A DNA stretch of 33,608 nucleotides from Thermotogae bacterium (GCA_013153965.1 JAADDJ010000027.1:1-33608), one strand, 5' to 3'; positions 1 through 8,833 are shown, counted from the first letter of the stretch. The notes: a model not told the origin generated them from the sequence alone. Program-made: numbers and translations.

Positions 1-2
1 CC

Positions 3-263
3 ACGGACGTGGCCGAGAGGCCGGGAAGAGAGGGTAGGGCGGTCATCCTCACGGAGGGAGGTTTCACCGTGCATCTTGGCGAGGCCTCCTACGTGGGCTG
101 GGACCTGTACTCGGCCGACGGGAGGAGGATAAGGGGCGGCAGCCTGGGCTTCGTGCCGGCCGGAGATTACGAGGTGGATTTGAGCGGAATACCCTCGGGA
201 GCGCACATTCTCCGTGTGCGTATCGGTGAGAGGGTGATGAGCCTAAAGATGGTGCGTAGATAG
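3..263 (+). CDS. C-terminal part of a secreted protein with T9SS-like (Por) C-terminal sorting domain; 5' end outside window
   Basis: Open frame from the window edge; tail 'YSADGRRIRGG...IPSGAHILRVRIGERVMSLKMVRR' resembles type-A sorting domains and the tails at 11571 and 26787. Confidence 0.6.
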   Translation, partial: TDVAERPGREGRAVILTEGGFTVHLGEASYVGWDLYSADGRRIRGGSLGFVPAGDYEVDLSGIPSGAHILRVRIGERVMSLKMVRR

Positions 264-277
264 ACGCCCGGCGACCG

Positions 278-283
278 TAGAAT
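278..283 (+). promoter_or_regulatory. -10 element TAGAAT, 7 nt before ATG at 291 (leaderless)
   Basis: tagaat-ttcggct-ATG. Confidence 0.6.
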
Positions 284-290
284 TTCGGCT

Positions 291-758
291 ATGGCCGTAA
301 GGTTTGAGAATCCGCCGGACGATGTCATACGCGACCTATTCCTCAAGTACAAGAACATAGCCGTGGTGGGGTTTTCCAAGAATCGGAACAAGCCCGCCCA
401 CAAGGTGCCGCGCTTCTTCATCGGCAAGCGCTACAACATTATCCCCGTCAATCCCACGACCGACAAGATTTTGGGTCGCAAGTCCTACCCGAACGTCTCC
501 TCCATACCCGACCCCGTGGATTGGGTGGATGTCTTCCGTCCTCCCGAGGCCATTCCGGAGGTCGTTGAGGATGTGCTCCGCAGGTTGGACGAGAGGGGGG
601 ACGTGAAGGTCTTCTGGCTTCAGGAGGGGATAAGGAACGACGAGGCGGTAGCCCCTCTTGTTGAGAGGGGTCTGATAGTCGTTCAGGACCGCTGCATGTG
701 GAAGGAGTACATGCGCCTCATTGAGGGGGTGGACCCGGACAAAGTGGAGCTGAAGTGA
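291..758 (+). CDS. CoA-binding domain protein (YccU/CoA_binding_2 family)
   Basis: 155 aa; IAVVGFSKNRNKPAHKVPRFF...YNIIPVNPTTDKILGRKSYPNVSSIP Rossmann-like CoA-binding signature. Confidence 0.85.
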   Translation: MAVRFENPPDDVIRDLFLKYKNIAVVGFSKNRNKPAHKVPRFFIGKRYNIIPVNPTTDKILGRKSYPNVSSIPDPVDWVDVFRPPEAIPEVVEDVLRRLDERGDVKVFWLQEGIRNDEAVAPLVERGLIVVQDRCMWKEYMRLIEGVDPDKVELK

Positions 759-1477
759 AGGTTCAGATAGTAGGGCTGGGTAAGGTTGGCAGGTCCTTCG
801 CGGAGTTCCTGAGGAGGAGGGGGGTGGAGGTTCTGGAATACTCCGCCAGAGAGGGGAAGGGCAGGTTGGAGGATGCCCCCCTCCTCTTCATCGCCGTCAA
901 GGATGACCACATCGGCGATGTGGCCCGCTCCCTGTACGAGAGAGGGCTGCGGTACGAGGCCGTAGGGCACTTCTCCGGTGCCCTGACGTCCGACGTCCTA
1001 AAACCGTATCCCGAGCGCTTCTCCCTCCATCCCCTTCAGGCCTTCAACTCCCCGGACCCGTGCCTCTGGAACGGCATAACCGTGGGAGTTGAGGGTACGT
1101 CCCGGGCCGTGCTCCTGTTGAGGCGACTGATGTATAACCTCCCCGTGCGGATGGTTGAGATTCCTAAGGAGGCGAAGGTACTATACCACGCCGCGGCCGT
1201 CTTCGTCTCAAACCTCATATACGCCCCCCTGGTCGCCGGAGAGGAGCTCTTCGGCTCCTTGGGATTGAGCAGGGACGATTACGCTCGCCTCGTGAGGACA
1301 TCCTTCAACAACTTCCTGCGTCGGGGGTTGGACGGACTGACGGGCCCCCTGGTGAGGGGAGATGAAGGGACCTTGAGGAGACATCTGAATGCGCTGGAGG
1401 GTAGGGAAGACCTTAGGGAGCTCTACGAGGCCCTGACGGATTTCTTGAGGAGGCGGTTGAGGGAGCGTCAGGAGTAG
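755..1477 (+). CDS. Rossmann-fold/DUF2520-type NAD(P)-binding protein
   Basis: GTG start overlapping upstream TGA; MKVQIVGLGKVGRSFAEFLRRRG; HFSGALTSDVL...FSLHPLQAF pattern of the DUF2520 family. Confidence 0.75.
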   Translation: MKVQIVGLGKVGRSFAEFLRRRGVEVLEYSAREGKGRLEDAPLLFIAVKDDHIGDVARSLYERGLRYEAVGHFSGALTSDVLKPYPERFSLHPLQAFNSPDPCLWNGITVGVEGTSRAVLLLRRLMYNLPVRMVEIPKEAKVLYHAAAVFVSNLIYAPLVAGEELFGSLGLSRDDYARLVRTSFNNFLRRGLDGLTGPLVRGDEGTLRRHLNALEGREDLRELYEALTDFLRRRLRERQE

Positions 1478-2217
1478 AAGTACATGGATATGAGAAAGTC
1501 GGCGGCCAATATGAGGACGGCCGAGGCCACGACGGCATTCATGGCCGAACGTCCAACGCCCACGGCGCCCCCCTTCGTGTAGTATCCGAAATAGCAGCTG
1601 ACCGTGGTAATTATCCCTCCGAATACGAAGGCCTTGGTACCCCCGACTATGAGGTCCTTGGGGACGAAGCTGGCCTTTATGCCGTTTATCAGGGGGTTGG
1701 AGGGAAGGCCGTAGATATAGACGGTGAGGAAGAGGGCGGCGAGGACGGCGATGAAGGTGGCCACTATGGTGAGGAGGGGGATGGAGATTATCCCGGCTAT
1801 TATCCTCGGCAGGACGATGAAACGGTAGGGATTTATACCCATCACCTCCAGAGCATCAATCTGCTCGGTCACCCGCATCGTCCCTATCTCGGATGCCAAA
1901 CCTCCTCCGACCCTCCCGGCCACGACCAGCGCGGTGAGGACCGGTGCCAGCTCCGTTGATACCCCCTTCCATATGCCCAAGCCTATGAGGTCGGCCGGTA
2001 CGTAGTCCTTTATCTGGTAGGATATGAGGACCCCGGAGACCAGACCTACGAAGGTGGAGCTTCCCATCACTATCGTGAGAGAGCCGTAGCCTATGGCGGC
2101 TATCTGCCTGACGACCTCCCCGAAACTGCGATGTATCTCCCTCGTGGCCAAGATGGAGTTCCACAGAAGTAAAGCGTAGTCCCCTATGGCCTCAAGCCAA
2201 CCTACTATCAGACCCAT
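1468..2217 (-). CDS. mlaE: MlaE-family ABC transporter permease
   Basis: 249 aa; 'GVLISYQIKDYVPADLIGLGIWKGVSTELAPVLTALVVAGRVGGGLASEIGTMRVTEQIDALEVMGINPYRFIVLPRIIA' is the classic MlaE signature. Confidence 0.92.
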   Translation of the reverse strand: MGLIVGWLEAIGDYALLLWNSILATREIHRSFGEVVRQIAAIGYGSLTIVMGSSTFVGLVSGVLISYQIKDYVPADLIGLGIWKGVSTELAPVLTALVVAGRVGGGLASEIGTMRVTEQIDALEVMGINPYRFIVLPRIIAGIISIPLLTIVATFIAVLAALFLTVYIYGLPSNPLINGIKASFVPKDLIVGGTKAFVFGGIITTVSCYFGYYTKGGAVGVGRSAMNAVVASAVLILAADFLISMYFYS

Positions 2218-3554
2218 CGCTCCAGCGAGTTGGTGTAGAAGCGTCCATTCAGGAACTCCTTGCGCGTTAGGATGCGTCTGTGGAGGGGTATGTTGGTCCT
2301 TATGCCCTCAAGGACGAACTCGTCCAAAGCCCGCAGCATCCTCCTTATGGCCTCGTCCCTGTCCTTTCCCCACGCCACGAGCTTGGCCACCATGGAGTCG
2401 TAGTAGGGGGGGATGGTGTATCCCTGATACACGTGGGAGTCAATACGAATGCCGAAACCTCCCGGCTTGTGCAGGAGGGTGATCCTCCCGGGGGAGGGAG
2501 CGAAGTTATTCTCCGGATCCTCAGCGTTTATTCGGGCCTCTATGGCGTGGCCGTTTATGGGCAACTCGTCTCCGTTGAAGTTCAGCCGCTCCCCCATAGC
2601 CACCAGTATCTGGCTCTTTATGATATCCACACCGGTTATCATCTCCGTTATCGGATGCTCCACCTGAACGCGGGTGTTCATCTCTATGAAGTAGAAGCTC
2701 CCGTTCTCATCGTAGAGGAATTCAACCGTCCCCGCGTTCAGATATCCTATCTCCCTCACCAGACGGAGAGCGTAATCTACCACCTCGCGGCGCTTGTCTT
2801 CGTCTATAGAAGGACTCGGAGCCTCCTCCAGAACCTTCTGGTGCCTCCTCTGGAGGGAGCACTCCCTCTCGTAGAGGTGCGTCGCGTTCCCGTACTCGTC
2901 GCCGAACACCTGCACCTCTATGTGCTTCGGTTTCATTATGAACTTCTCCAGATAGAGCCTTCCGTCGCCGAAGGCGGCTTCGGCCTCGGATGATGCGGCC
3001 AGAAAGCGGCTCTCCATCTCCGCCTCGCTCTCAACCACCCTCATACCCCTACCCCCACCTCCGGCCGCGGCCTTAAGGAGGACCGGATAGCCTATCTCCG
3101 CCGCCACCCTCTTGGCCTCCTCCACGCTCTCAATCGGCTCCTCCGTTCCGGGGACCAGAGGCACCCCCGCCCTCTTGGCCGCCTTCTTCGCCTCTACCTT
3201 ATCCCCCATTATCTCTATGTGCTCGGGCTTGGGTCCGACGAATACCAGACCGTGGGATTCAACTATCTTGGCGAAGGTGGGATTCTCGGCGAGGAAACCG
3301 TAGCCGGGATGGATGGCGTCAGCCCCCCAAGCCTCCGCCGCTGCTATTATGTTGGGAATGTTCAGATAGCTCTCCTGCGGGGAGGCTCCTCCTATGCATA
3401 CGGCATAATCCGCGAGCTGGACGTGGAGGCTGTCGGCGTCGGCCTCGCTATAGACGGCCACCGTCTCTATACCCAGCTCCCTCGCGGCGTATATTATGCG
3501 TACGGCTATCTCCCCACGGTTTGCTATGAGGAGCCTCTTTATCTCACGAGCCAC
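2208..3554 (-). CDS. accC: Biotin carboxylase (acetyl-CoA carboxylase or related biotin-dependent carboxylase)
   Basis: 448 aa; RLLIANRGEIAVRIIYAARELGIETVAVYSEAD..., KAAAGGGGRGMRVV, EMNTRVQVEHPITEMITGVD; GTG start. Confidence 0.95.
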   Translation of the reverse strand: MAREIKRLLIANRGEIAVRIIYAARELGIETVAVYSEADADSLHVQLADYAVCIGGASPQESYLNIPNIIAAAEAWGADAIHPGYGFLAENPTFAKIVESHGLVFVGPKPEHIEIMGDKVEAKKAAKRAGVPLVPGTEEPIESVEEAKRVAAEIGYPVLLKAAAGGGGRGMRVVESEAEMESRFLAASSEAEAAFGDGRLYLEKFIMKPKHIEVQVFGDEYGNATHLYERECSLQRRHQKVLEEAPSPSIDEDKRREVVDYALRLVREIGYLNAGTVEFLYDENGSFYFIEMNTRVQVEHPITEMITGVDIIKSQILVAMGERLNFNGDELPINGHAIEARINAEDPENNFAPSPGRITLLHKPGGFGIRIDSHVYQGYTIPPYYDSMVAKLVAWGKDRDEAIRRMLRALDEFVLEGIRTNIPLHRRILTRKEFLNGRFYTNSLERWV

Positions 3555-3559
3555 GACCG

Positions 3560-4546
3560 TTATTCTAAACGGGATTCCGCCACGTAGTCGTCCCTATCCA
3601 CCAGACCGACGACCTCACCCCCCAAGAGGAAGTTTCGCACGTTCTCGGCGGCCCGCCTTAGGGCCTTGGGGAACATACCCGGCACGATGTTGGAGTTGTG
3701 GGGTGAGCCCAAGAAATTCTCCAAATCAAAGAAGGGGTAATCCACCGAGAAGGGCTCGCCGCGGAAGGGCTCCTTCCACCACACGTCAAGGCCCACCTGA
3801 AAGTCGGGATTCTCCTTGAGATGCTCGTACAGGTCCCTCTGGACTATTATGTCCGCCCTCGCCACATTCACCAGTATGGCGTCCCGCTTCATCATGTTGA
3901 GCTCCCTGCGGGTGATGAGGTTCCGGGTCCTGCGGGTCAGGGGCAGGGATATGACCAGAACGTCCGACTCCCTAAGGACGTACTCCAAATCCGCGAGGGT
4001 CCCGATGAAGGCCACCGGCTCGTCCGTCCTGCCGGACCGGTTTATGGCCAGAACCTTCATATCAAAAGCGCGAAATGCTCTGGCCACCGCCCTCCCTATA
4101 CCTCCGAATCCGAGGATCCCCAAATTCTTCCCGCGAATCTCCTTGTTGAGGGTCTCCCTGTCGTATATGCCTCGGGCCAGCTTGAGATGGTTGGGAAGGA
4201 GTCTCTTGGCCAGAGCCAGAACCATGCCCATCACGTGCTCCGCCATGGGCTCGGCGTAGGCGCCGGCATTCCCGGCCACGAGGACATCCTTCGGTATGAG
4301 GTGGAAGGGCACGTGATCCACCCCCGCCCAGACTATCTGCATGAGTCTGACACCCTCAAGGAGGGATAGGTCCCCTATCTCCCTGTCGGGGTATATGGAG
4401 ATGACGGCATCCGCTCCGCGGAGGAGCGAGGGAATCGCGTCTTTAGGATGGTCCTGAAGGAATACCACATCGGCCACGTCCTTGAGGGCCTCCTCAAGGA
4501 TCCTCCTCTGCTCCGGAGTCGCCTTGAAAGTTATAACGACCTTCAC
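3560..4546 (-). CDS. D-isomer specific 2-hydroxyacid dehydrogenase
   Basis: LGILGFGGIGRAVARAFRAFDMKVLAINR; LVNVARADIIVQRDL; catalytic-type SPHNSN; GTG start. Confidence 0.9.
   Translation of the reverse strand: MKVVITFKATPEQRRILEEALKDVADVVFLQDHPKDAIPSLLRGADAVISIYPDREIGDLSLLEGVRLMQIVWAGVDHVPFHLIPKDVLVAGNAGAYAEPMAEHVMGMVLALAKRLLPNHLKLARGIYDRETLNKEIRGKNLGILGFGGIGRAVARAFRAFDMKVLAINRSGRTDEPVAFIGTLADLEYVLRESDVLVISLPLTRRTRNLITRRELNMMKRDAILVNVARADIIVQRDLYEHLKENPDFQVGLDVWWKEPFRGEPFSVDYPFFDLENFLGSPHNSNIVPGMFPKALRRAAENVRNFLLGGEVVGLVDRDDYVAESRLE
3562..3567 (-). promoter_or_regulatory. -10 TAGAAT, 7 nt before GTG of accC
   Basis: minus strand TAGAAT-AACGGTC-GTG. Confidence 0.6.
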
Positions 4547-4552
4547 GCCGAG

Positions 4553-4558
4553 ATTCTA
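4553..4558 (-). promoter_or_regulatory. -10 TAGAAT, 6 nt before GTG of hydroxyacid dehydrogenase
   Basis: minus strand TAGAAT-CTCGGC-GTG. Confidence 0.6.
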
Positions 4559-4579
4559 AGAGGGAACGCCCGTGCTCCC

Positions 4580-5419
4580 TCATGTTTCACGTGAAACACT
4601 CAGGAGGGGGAGCGTTTTTCTCAGGACGTGGGTCATCTCCTCCGCCCAACCTTTCGGGCCCATGCATCTGGCCCGTCGGAGCGGTGAGACCGAGACGGGA
4701 GCGTACCCGTACTTGGGGTTGGGTATGAGGATGGCTAAATCCGTCCTCCGCAGCATGTCCTCGTCGTTCTTGCCGTCTCCCAAGCCCACGGTCAGGACGG
4801 CCCCACCGTAGAGCCTCCTCACGAACTCCACCACCTTCCCCTTATCCTGTCCCTCGCTGAGCAGATGGTAGAAGCGTCCTCCCTTAAGCACTCTAAAACC
4901 CCTCCGGGAGAACTCCTCAATCACCGGTTGGATGTCGCCCTCCATGAGGAAGGGTTCGGAGAACATCCTGCTCTTGAGGGGTGGTATCCTCTCGGGTGGC
5001 AGGCCCGTGAGGGCGGATATCTCCTCGTCGTCCATGTCCAAGACGCTACGTATGGGGTAGGAGCGGGCCACATCCAAGAAGGCCTTCCTTACCTCGTCGT
5101 GGGGTCTCCCGAACACCACGCCGCAGTATCCCTCCAGCACGATATCGCAACGCTCCGGCCTCGGCGAGAATCCTTCGGGGAAGAATACGGCCGCCCCGTT
5201 CTCAACGGCGAAGGGTGAGTTGAGGCCCAGCTCCTCCATCAACTCTCTGGTCTCTGGGAATGTCTTGCTCGTGTTCAGTATGACCGGCACCTTCAGAGTC
5301 TTGAGGATGGCCAAGACGGGTAAGGCCTCATCGTAGCGATAGGTGAAGTGATCAATCAACGTTCCATCCACGTCCGTGAAGACGAGGAGCCTCAGCTTTG
5401 GGGCCAGTTCCTGAACCAT
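4580..5419 (-). CDS. Mannosyl-3-phosphoglycerate phosphatase-like HAD-IIB hydrolase
   Basis: VFTDVDGTLIDHFTYRYDEALPVL...VPVILNTSKTFPETRELMEELGLNSPFAVENGAAVFFP; GLGDGKNDEDMLRRTDLAILIPN. Confidence 0.8.
   Translation of the reverse strand: MVQELAPKLRLLVFTDVDGTLIDHFTYRYDEALPVLAILKTLKVPVILNTSKTFPETRELMEELGLNSPFAVENGAAVFFPEGFSPRPERCDIVLEGYCGVVFGRPHDEVRKAFLDVARSYPIRSVLDMDDEEISALTGLPPERIPPLKSRMFSEPFLMEGDIQPVIEEFSRRGFRVLKGGRFYHLLSEGQDKGKVVEFVRRLYGGAVLTVGLGDGKNDEDMLRRTDLAILIPNPKYGYAPVSVSPLRRARCMGPKGWAEEMTHVLRKTLPLLSVSRET
4583..4598. promoter_or_regulatory. parS: Canonical parS centromere site TGTTTCACGTGAAACA
   Basis: Perfect 16-bp palindrome identical to the conserved chromosomal ParB-binding parS consensus; lies in the last codons of the gene at 4580-5419. 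Confidence 0.92.
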
Positions 5420-6555
5420 ATGTCCCTCTGCGGGAACGGTATCTCTATCCCCTCCTCGTCGTACCTCCTCTTCACCCGCTTTATGAACTCATGCTTGAGG
5501 AGGAATACGGCATCAACGGTTATGGCCCGCAGGATCACGATGAAGTTTATGGAGGAGTCTCCGAACTCCCTATAGCGAAGGATGGGATTCCACTCCCTCA
5601 CCTCGTCAATCAGCCTCTCAAGGGCCTCCATCTCACTCTGTAGCCGGGCCCTATCGGCCTCCCTCTTAACCTCGGCGAGCTTACGCTGCAGGTTGTCCAG
5701 AGCCATCCTCCCGGCCTTCTCCGTTATCTCCCTCTGGACCTCACGGGCGACCTCCAGAGTTATCCGCTCCACCCTGTCAAGGTCCGAAGAGTACGCCACC
5801 CCGAGGGCGACGGGGACCCCGCGGGGCTTGTCAATCAGATCATAATTGACCAGAATGGAGGATGCCAACTTGGAGTTCGGAACGATAACTATGTTGTTGG
5901 CCATGGTGCGGATCAGGGTGTTTCTCCAGGTCATATCCTCAACGAAACCCTCCTCCCCGTTCTCCAGCTTGACGAAGTCCCCCCTGCGCACCTGACCGGA
6001 GAATACGACGTTTATACCCGCGAAGAGGTTGCTAAGGGAATCCTGCAGGGCGAGAGCGACGGCCAAACCTCCGACACCCAGAGCCGTCAGTATGGGAGTT
6101 ACGGATATGCCGCTACTCTCAAGGGCCACCAGCAGGGAGACCGTCAGAATTATCAGCTTGACTATGGACTTTATTATGCCCGTGGGAACCTCCTGCGGGA
6201 GCCTCTTCACGTACGCGTCTATGCCGTGATTTATAAGGTCCGCGACGACCCATCCTATGGCCATGATTATCCCGGCGAGGATGGCGCTGTTGAAGATCTT
6301 CAGGATGTTGGGCGAGAACTTGGAGGCGAGATAGGTGGCATTTACGGAGAAGTAGAGGGCCACGAGGACGACTATGAACATGAAGACCTTGCCGAAGGAA
6401 TTTAGGAGCAGGTCGTCAAAGGCGATGGGCGTCCTCTTCGTTATCCTCTTCAGCGTACCGAGCAGGAAGAGATCCACCACAAAGCCCACGAGAACTATGG
6501 CGACGAAGATGACTATGGGAGCAAAGTTCCCGACGAGTGCCAACAGACCACCCAT
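5392..6555 (-). CDS. MscS-family mechanosensitive ion channel
   Basis: LTALGVGGLAVALALQDSLSNLFAGINVVFSGQVRRGDFVKLENGEEGFVEDMTWRNTLIRTMANNIVIVPNSKLASS. Confidence 0.92.
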   Translation of the reverse strand: MGGLLALVGNFAPIVIFVAIVLVGFVVDLFLLGTLKRITKRTPIAFDDLLLNSFGKVFMFIVVLVALYFSVNATYLASKFSPNILKIFNSAILAGIIMAIGWVVADLINHGIDAYVKRLPQEVPTGIIKSIVKLIILTVSLLVALESSGISVTPILTALGVGGLAVALALQDSLSNLFAGINVVFSGQVRRGDFVKLENGEEGFVEDMTWRNTLIRTMANNIVIVPNSKLASSILVNYDLIDKPRGVPVALGVAYSSDLDRVERITLEVAREVQREITEKAGRMALDNLQRKLAEVKREADRARLQSEMEALERLIDEVREWNPILRYREFGDSSINFIVILRAITVDAVFLLKHEFIKRVKRRYDEEGIEIPFPQRDIWFRNWPQS

Positions 6556-6565
6556 GGCGGAAACT

Positions 6566-6571
6566 ATTATA
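6566..6571 (-). promoter_or_regulatory. -10 TATAAT upstream of mscS (10 nt spacer), overlapping the stop codon of the upstream gene
   Basis: minus strand TATAAT-AGTTTCCGCC-ATG. Confidence 0.5.
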
Positions 6572-7370
6572 AGGTCAGAGCATCGTACCTAAGGGCAGCA
6601 TAACCCACCACGGAATCGGGATCCCCGGCGGTGTCGGCGCTGGTCCCGTAGGCCAGAAGGGTGGGAGTCCATCCCATCTCCCTCGCTATGGCCGCCAGCG
6701 TGGCCCAAGCGTACCTGCCGCACGCCTCCCTCTCCATCAGAGCCTCGGCATCGTTCCTGAGGGCTATCTTCAAGGTCTCGGCGTCCAGCTTGCGGGCCAC
6801 CGGATCCGGATAGTAGTGGGATAGGTCGGTGGATACCACGATAATATCCCCTTCCCGCAGGACGCCCAACAACTTCTGAGCGACCCCTATGGGATTTACT
6901 ATCCCGAAGGCGAGAGGCACGATCCGGAAGCTCCCGAGAACGACCTGAAGGAAGGGTAGCTCAACCTCAAGCGAATGCTCGGGAATCAGAGGCTCCGACA
7001 CGTCGGTGAATGGATATCCGAGATTGAGGACCTCCCTCACCCTATCAACGGCCACGGGCACGATACCCAGAGGGGTCTCCCATGCCGTGAAGCGCCCCGT
7101 ACTCACCCCGTTGAAAGCCACGAAATGGGCGGGCCCGAGGAGGAAGACGGTGGGCTCGGCCCCGAAGAGGGGAAGGAGCGTCTTAAAGGCGTACGCGGCG
7201 AAAGGACCGGAGTATATGTATCCGGCATGGGGAGCGACGACGGCCTTCGGCGGCAGCTCGGATGAGACTTTGGCGGCGTTGAGCATCCTCTCAACCATCT
7301 CCCGCAGGAGAGTGGGGTCATCCGGGTAAAATGTCCCGGCTACGGCAGGTTTTCTTATGGCGTCGTTCAT
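6567..7370 (-). CDS. AmmeMemoRadiSam system protein B / MEMO1 family
   Basis: Start trimmed to MNDAIRKPAVAGTFYPDDPTLLREMVERML; PKAVVAPHAGYIYSGPFAAYAF; STDLSHYYPDPVARKLD. Confidence 0.9.
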   Translation of the reverse strand: MNDAIRKPAVAGTFYPDDPTLLREMVERMLNAAKVSSELPPKAVVAPHAGYIYSGPFAAYAFKTLLPLFGAEPTVFLLGPAHFVAFNGVSTGRFTAWETPLGIVPVAVDRVREVLNLGYPFTDVSEPLIPEHSLEVELPFLQVVLGSFRIVPLAFGIVNPIGVAQKLLGVLREGDIIVVSTDLSHYYPDPVARKLDAETLKIALRNDAEALMEREACGRYAWATLAAIAREMGWTPTLLAYGTSADTAGDPDSVVGYAALRYDALTL

Positions 7371-7408
7371 ATCTGACTGCGGCAGTATTTTAAGGCGGTC
7401 GTCGGGGG

Positions 7409-7414
7409 TAGAAT
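7409..7414 (+). promoter_or_regulatory. -10 TAGAAT, 7 nt before ATG at 7422
   Basis: TAGAAT-AGACTCT-ATG. Confidence 0.6.
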
Positions 7415-7421
7415 AGACTCT

Positions 7422-7679
7422 ATGAGAAGGGTAGGTATCCTGCTGCTCATCCCCCTCATGGGATGTGCCACGGTTCCCACATCCTACGTAAAGCGCGTTG
7501 AGGAGCTTGAGAGGGAGGTCAAGAGCTTGAGAGAGGAGACGGCAAGGTTGAAGAAGGAGGCGGAGGAGTTGAAGGAGGCCCTCTCCAAAGCCTCCCAGTA
7601 CGAGGAGCAGATACGCCGCACCTTGAACGAGGAGTACAAAAAGAGGGGAAGCCTCATAAGACCTCCGAAGGCTAAGTGA
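7422..7679 (+). CDS. Small coiled-coil lipoprotein
   Basis: MRRVGILLLIPLMGCATVP lipobox (LMGC) followed by heptad-rich helix VEELEREVKSLREETARLKKEAEELKEAL. Confidence 0.75.
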   Translation: MRRVGILLLIPLMGCATVPTSYVKRVEELEREVKSLREETARLKKEAEELKEALSKASQYEEQIRRTLNEEYKKRGSLIRPPKAK

Positions 7680-8718
7680 TAGGGGTCTCAATGGTACCAC
7701 CCCCGAGGAGTAGGTCTCCGTGGTATATGGCCGCTCCCTGACCGGGGGCCGGGGCGAAGGGGGGATCCGAAAATACCACCTCCACCTTGTCCTTCCCGTT
7801 GAGGAGTCTCACGGTGGCCCTTCTCGCTTTGGATGAGGCTCTCACCTGCACGTGGGCCTCAAACTCCTCTCCCGGCAGATGATGCCAATTCACATCTTCC
7901 ACCAGTACCCTGCGAATCAGAAGCTCATCGTAATCTCCGAGAATCACATCCGTACCCCTTATGGCCCTCACATAAACCCTCCTGCCGAGCGACACCCCGA
8001 GCCCCCTCCTCTGACCCACGGTGAAGTTGTGAATGCCCCCGTGAGTTCCCACGACCTCCCCCCGGTATATGATCCTTCCCGGAGTGGGCCTAAGACCCCT
8101 CTCAAGCAGAAAGTCGCGATAATCTCCGGATACGAAGCAGAGATTCTGGGATTCGGGACGTCTCGCGGTCGGAAGACCTCTCTCCTCGGCTATACGGCGC
8201 ACCTCCTCCTTGCCCATATCCCCGACGGGGAATATCAGCCGCCCTATCCACTCGCGGGGTATCCTGAAGAGGAAGTAGGATTGGTCCTTGGAGAGGACCT
8301 TTCCCCTGCGGAGAAGTTGCACACCCGAGAGCGTTCCCTTGCGCACGTAATGGCCCGTGGCCACGTATCGGGCCCCGACGTCGTCGGCGAGGGAAAAGAG
8401 AGCCCTCAACTTGTAGTCCCGGTTGCACAGTAGGCAGGGACTCGGCGTCCTGCCGCGCCCATACTCGGATACGAAGTATCCCACTATGTCCCTCCTGAAT
8501 CCCTCGGAGTAGTCCAATACGTGGAAGGGGATACCCAGTTTTACGGCCACCCTCCGGGCGAGATGGACGGCCGATATGCTGCAACAGGAGTAGGGATTAT
8601 CGCTCTCCGGGTTGAGGATGACGCTCGCGCCTATGACCTCGTAGCCCGCCTCTTTGAGGAGGAGGGCCGAGACGGAGCTATCCACGCCTCCCGACAACCC
8701 TACCACTACCCTCTCCAT
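7672..8718 (-). CDS. mnmA: tRNA-specific 2-thiouridylase MnmA
   Basis: Start trimmed to MERVVVGLSGGVDSSVSALLLKEAGYEV; TPSPCLLCNRDYKLRALF; ATGHYVRKG; KDQSYFLFRI. Confidence 0.95.
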   Translation of the reverse strand: MERVVVGLSGGVDSSVSALLLKEAGYEVIGASVILNPESDNPYSCCSISAVHLARRVAVKLGIPFHVLDYSEGFRRDIVGYFVSEYGRGRTPSPCLLCNRDYKLRALFSLADDVGARYVATGHYVRKGTLSGVQLLRRGKVLSKDQSYFLFRIPREWIGRLIFPVGDMGKEEVRRIAEERGLPTARRPESQNLCFVSGDYRDFLLERGLRPTPGRIIYRGEVVGTHGGIHNFTVGQRRGLGVSLGRRVYVRAIRGTDVILGDYDELLIRRVLVEDVNWHHLPGEEFEAHVQVRASSKARRATVRLLNGKDKVEVVFSDPPFAPAPGQGAAIYHGDLLLGGGTIETPIT

Positions 8719-8727
8719 AAAAAAAAG

Positions 8728-8799
8728 AGCGGGAGACGGGATTTGAACCCGCGACCCCCTGCATGGCAAGCAGGTGCTCTACCACTGAGCTACTCCCGC
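8728..8799 (-). tRNA. tRNA-Gly (GCC anticodon), no encoded CCA
   Basis: minus strand gcgggagtagctcagtggtagagcacctgcttgccatgcagggggtcgcgggttcaaatcccgtctcccgct folds as cloverleaf; anticodon loop ttGCCat. Confidence 0.95.
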
Positions 8800-8812
8800 T
8801 CGTGAGGCGTAT

Positions 8813-8818
8813 ATTATA
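8813..8818 (-). promoter_or_regulatory. -10 TATAAT for tRNA-Gly(-mnmA) unit
   Basis: minus strand TATAAT 13 nt before the tRNA 5' end. Confidence 0.55.
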
Positions 8819-8833
8819 AAGGGGAAAGGCGAC

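Noticed and set aside
2280-2993. 237-aa plus-strand ORF antisense to accC, and many similar antisense ORFs (e.g. 12006-12680, 14973-15680, 19432-20223)
   Set aside because: They overlap strongly conserved genes on the other strand and show no family signature; shadow ORFs in GC-rich coding DNA.
7371-7700. 110-aa N-terminal extension of the MEMO-like ORF
   Set aside because: Family homology starts at MNDAIRKPAVAGTFYP. The extension is antisense to the small lipoprotein gene at 7422-7679, which has its own -10 box and lipobox.
8719-8769. 17-aa N-terminal extension of MnmA (MPCRGSRVQIPSPALFF)
   Set aside because: It is translated from the tRNA-Gly gene; MnmA homology begins at MERVVVGLSGG.
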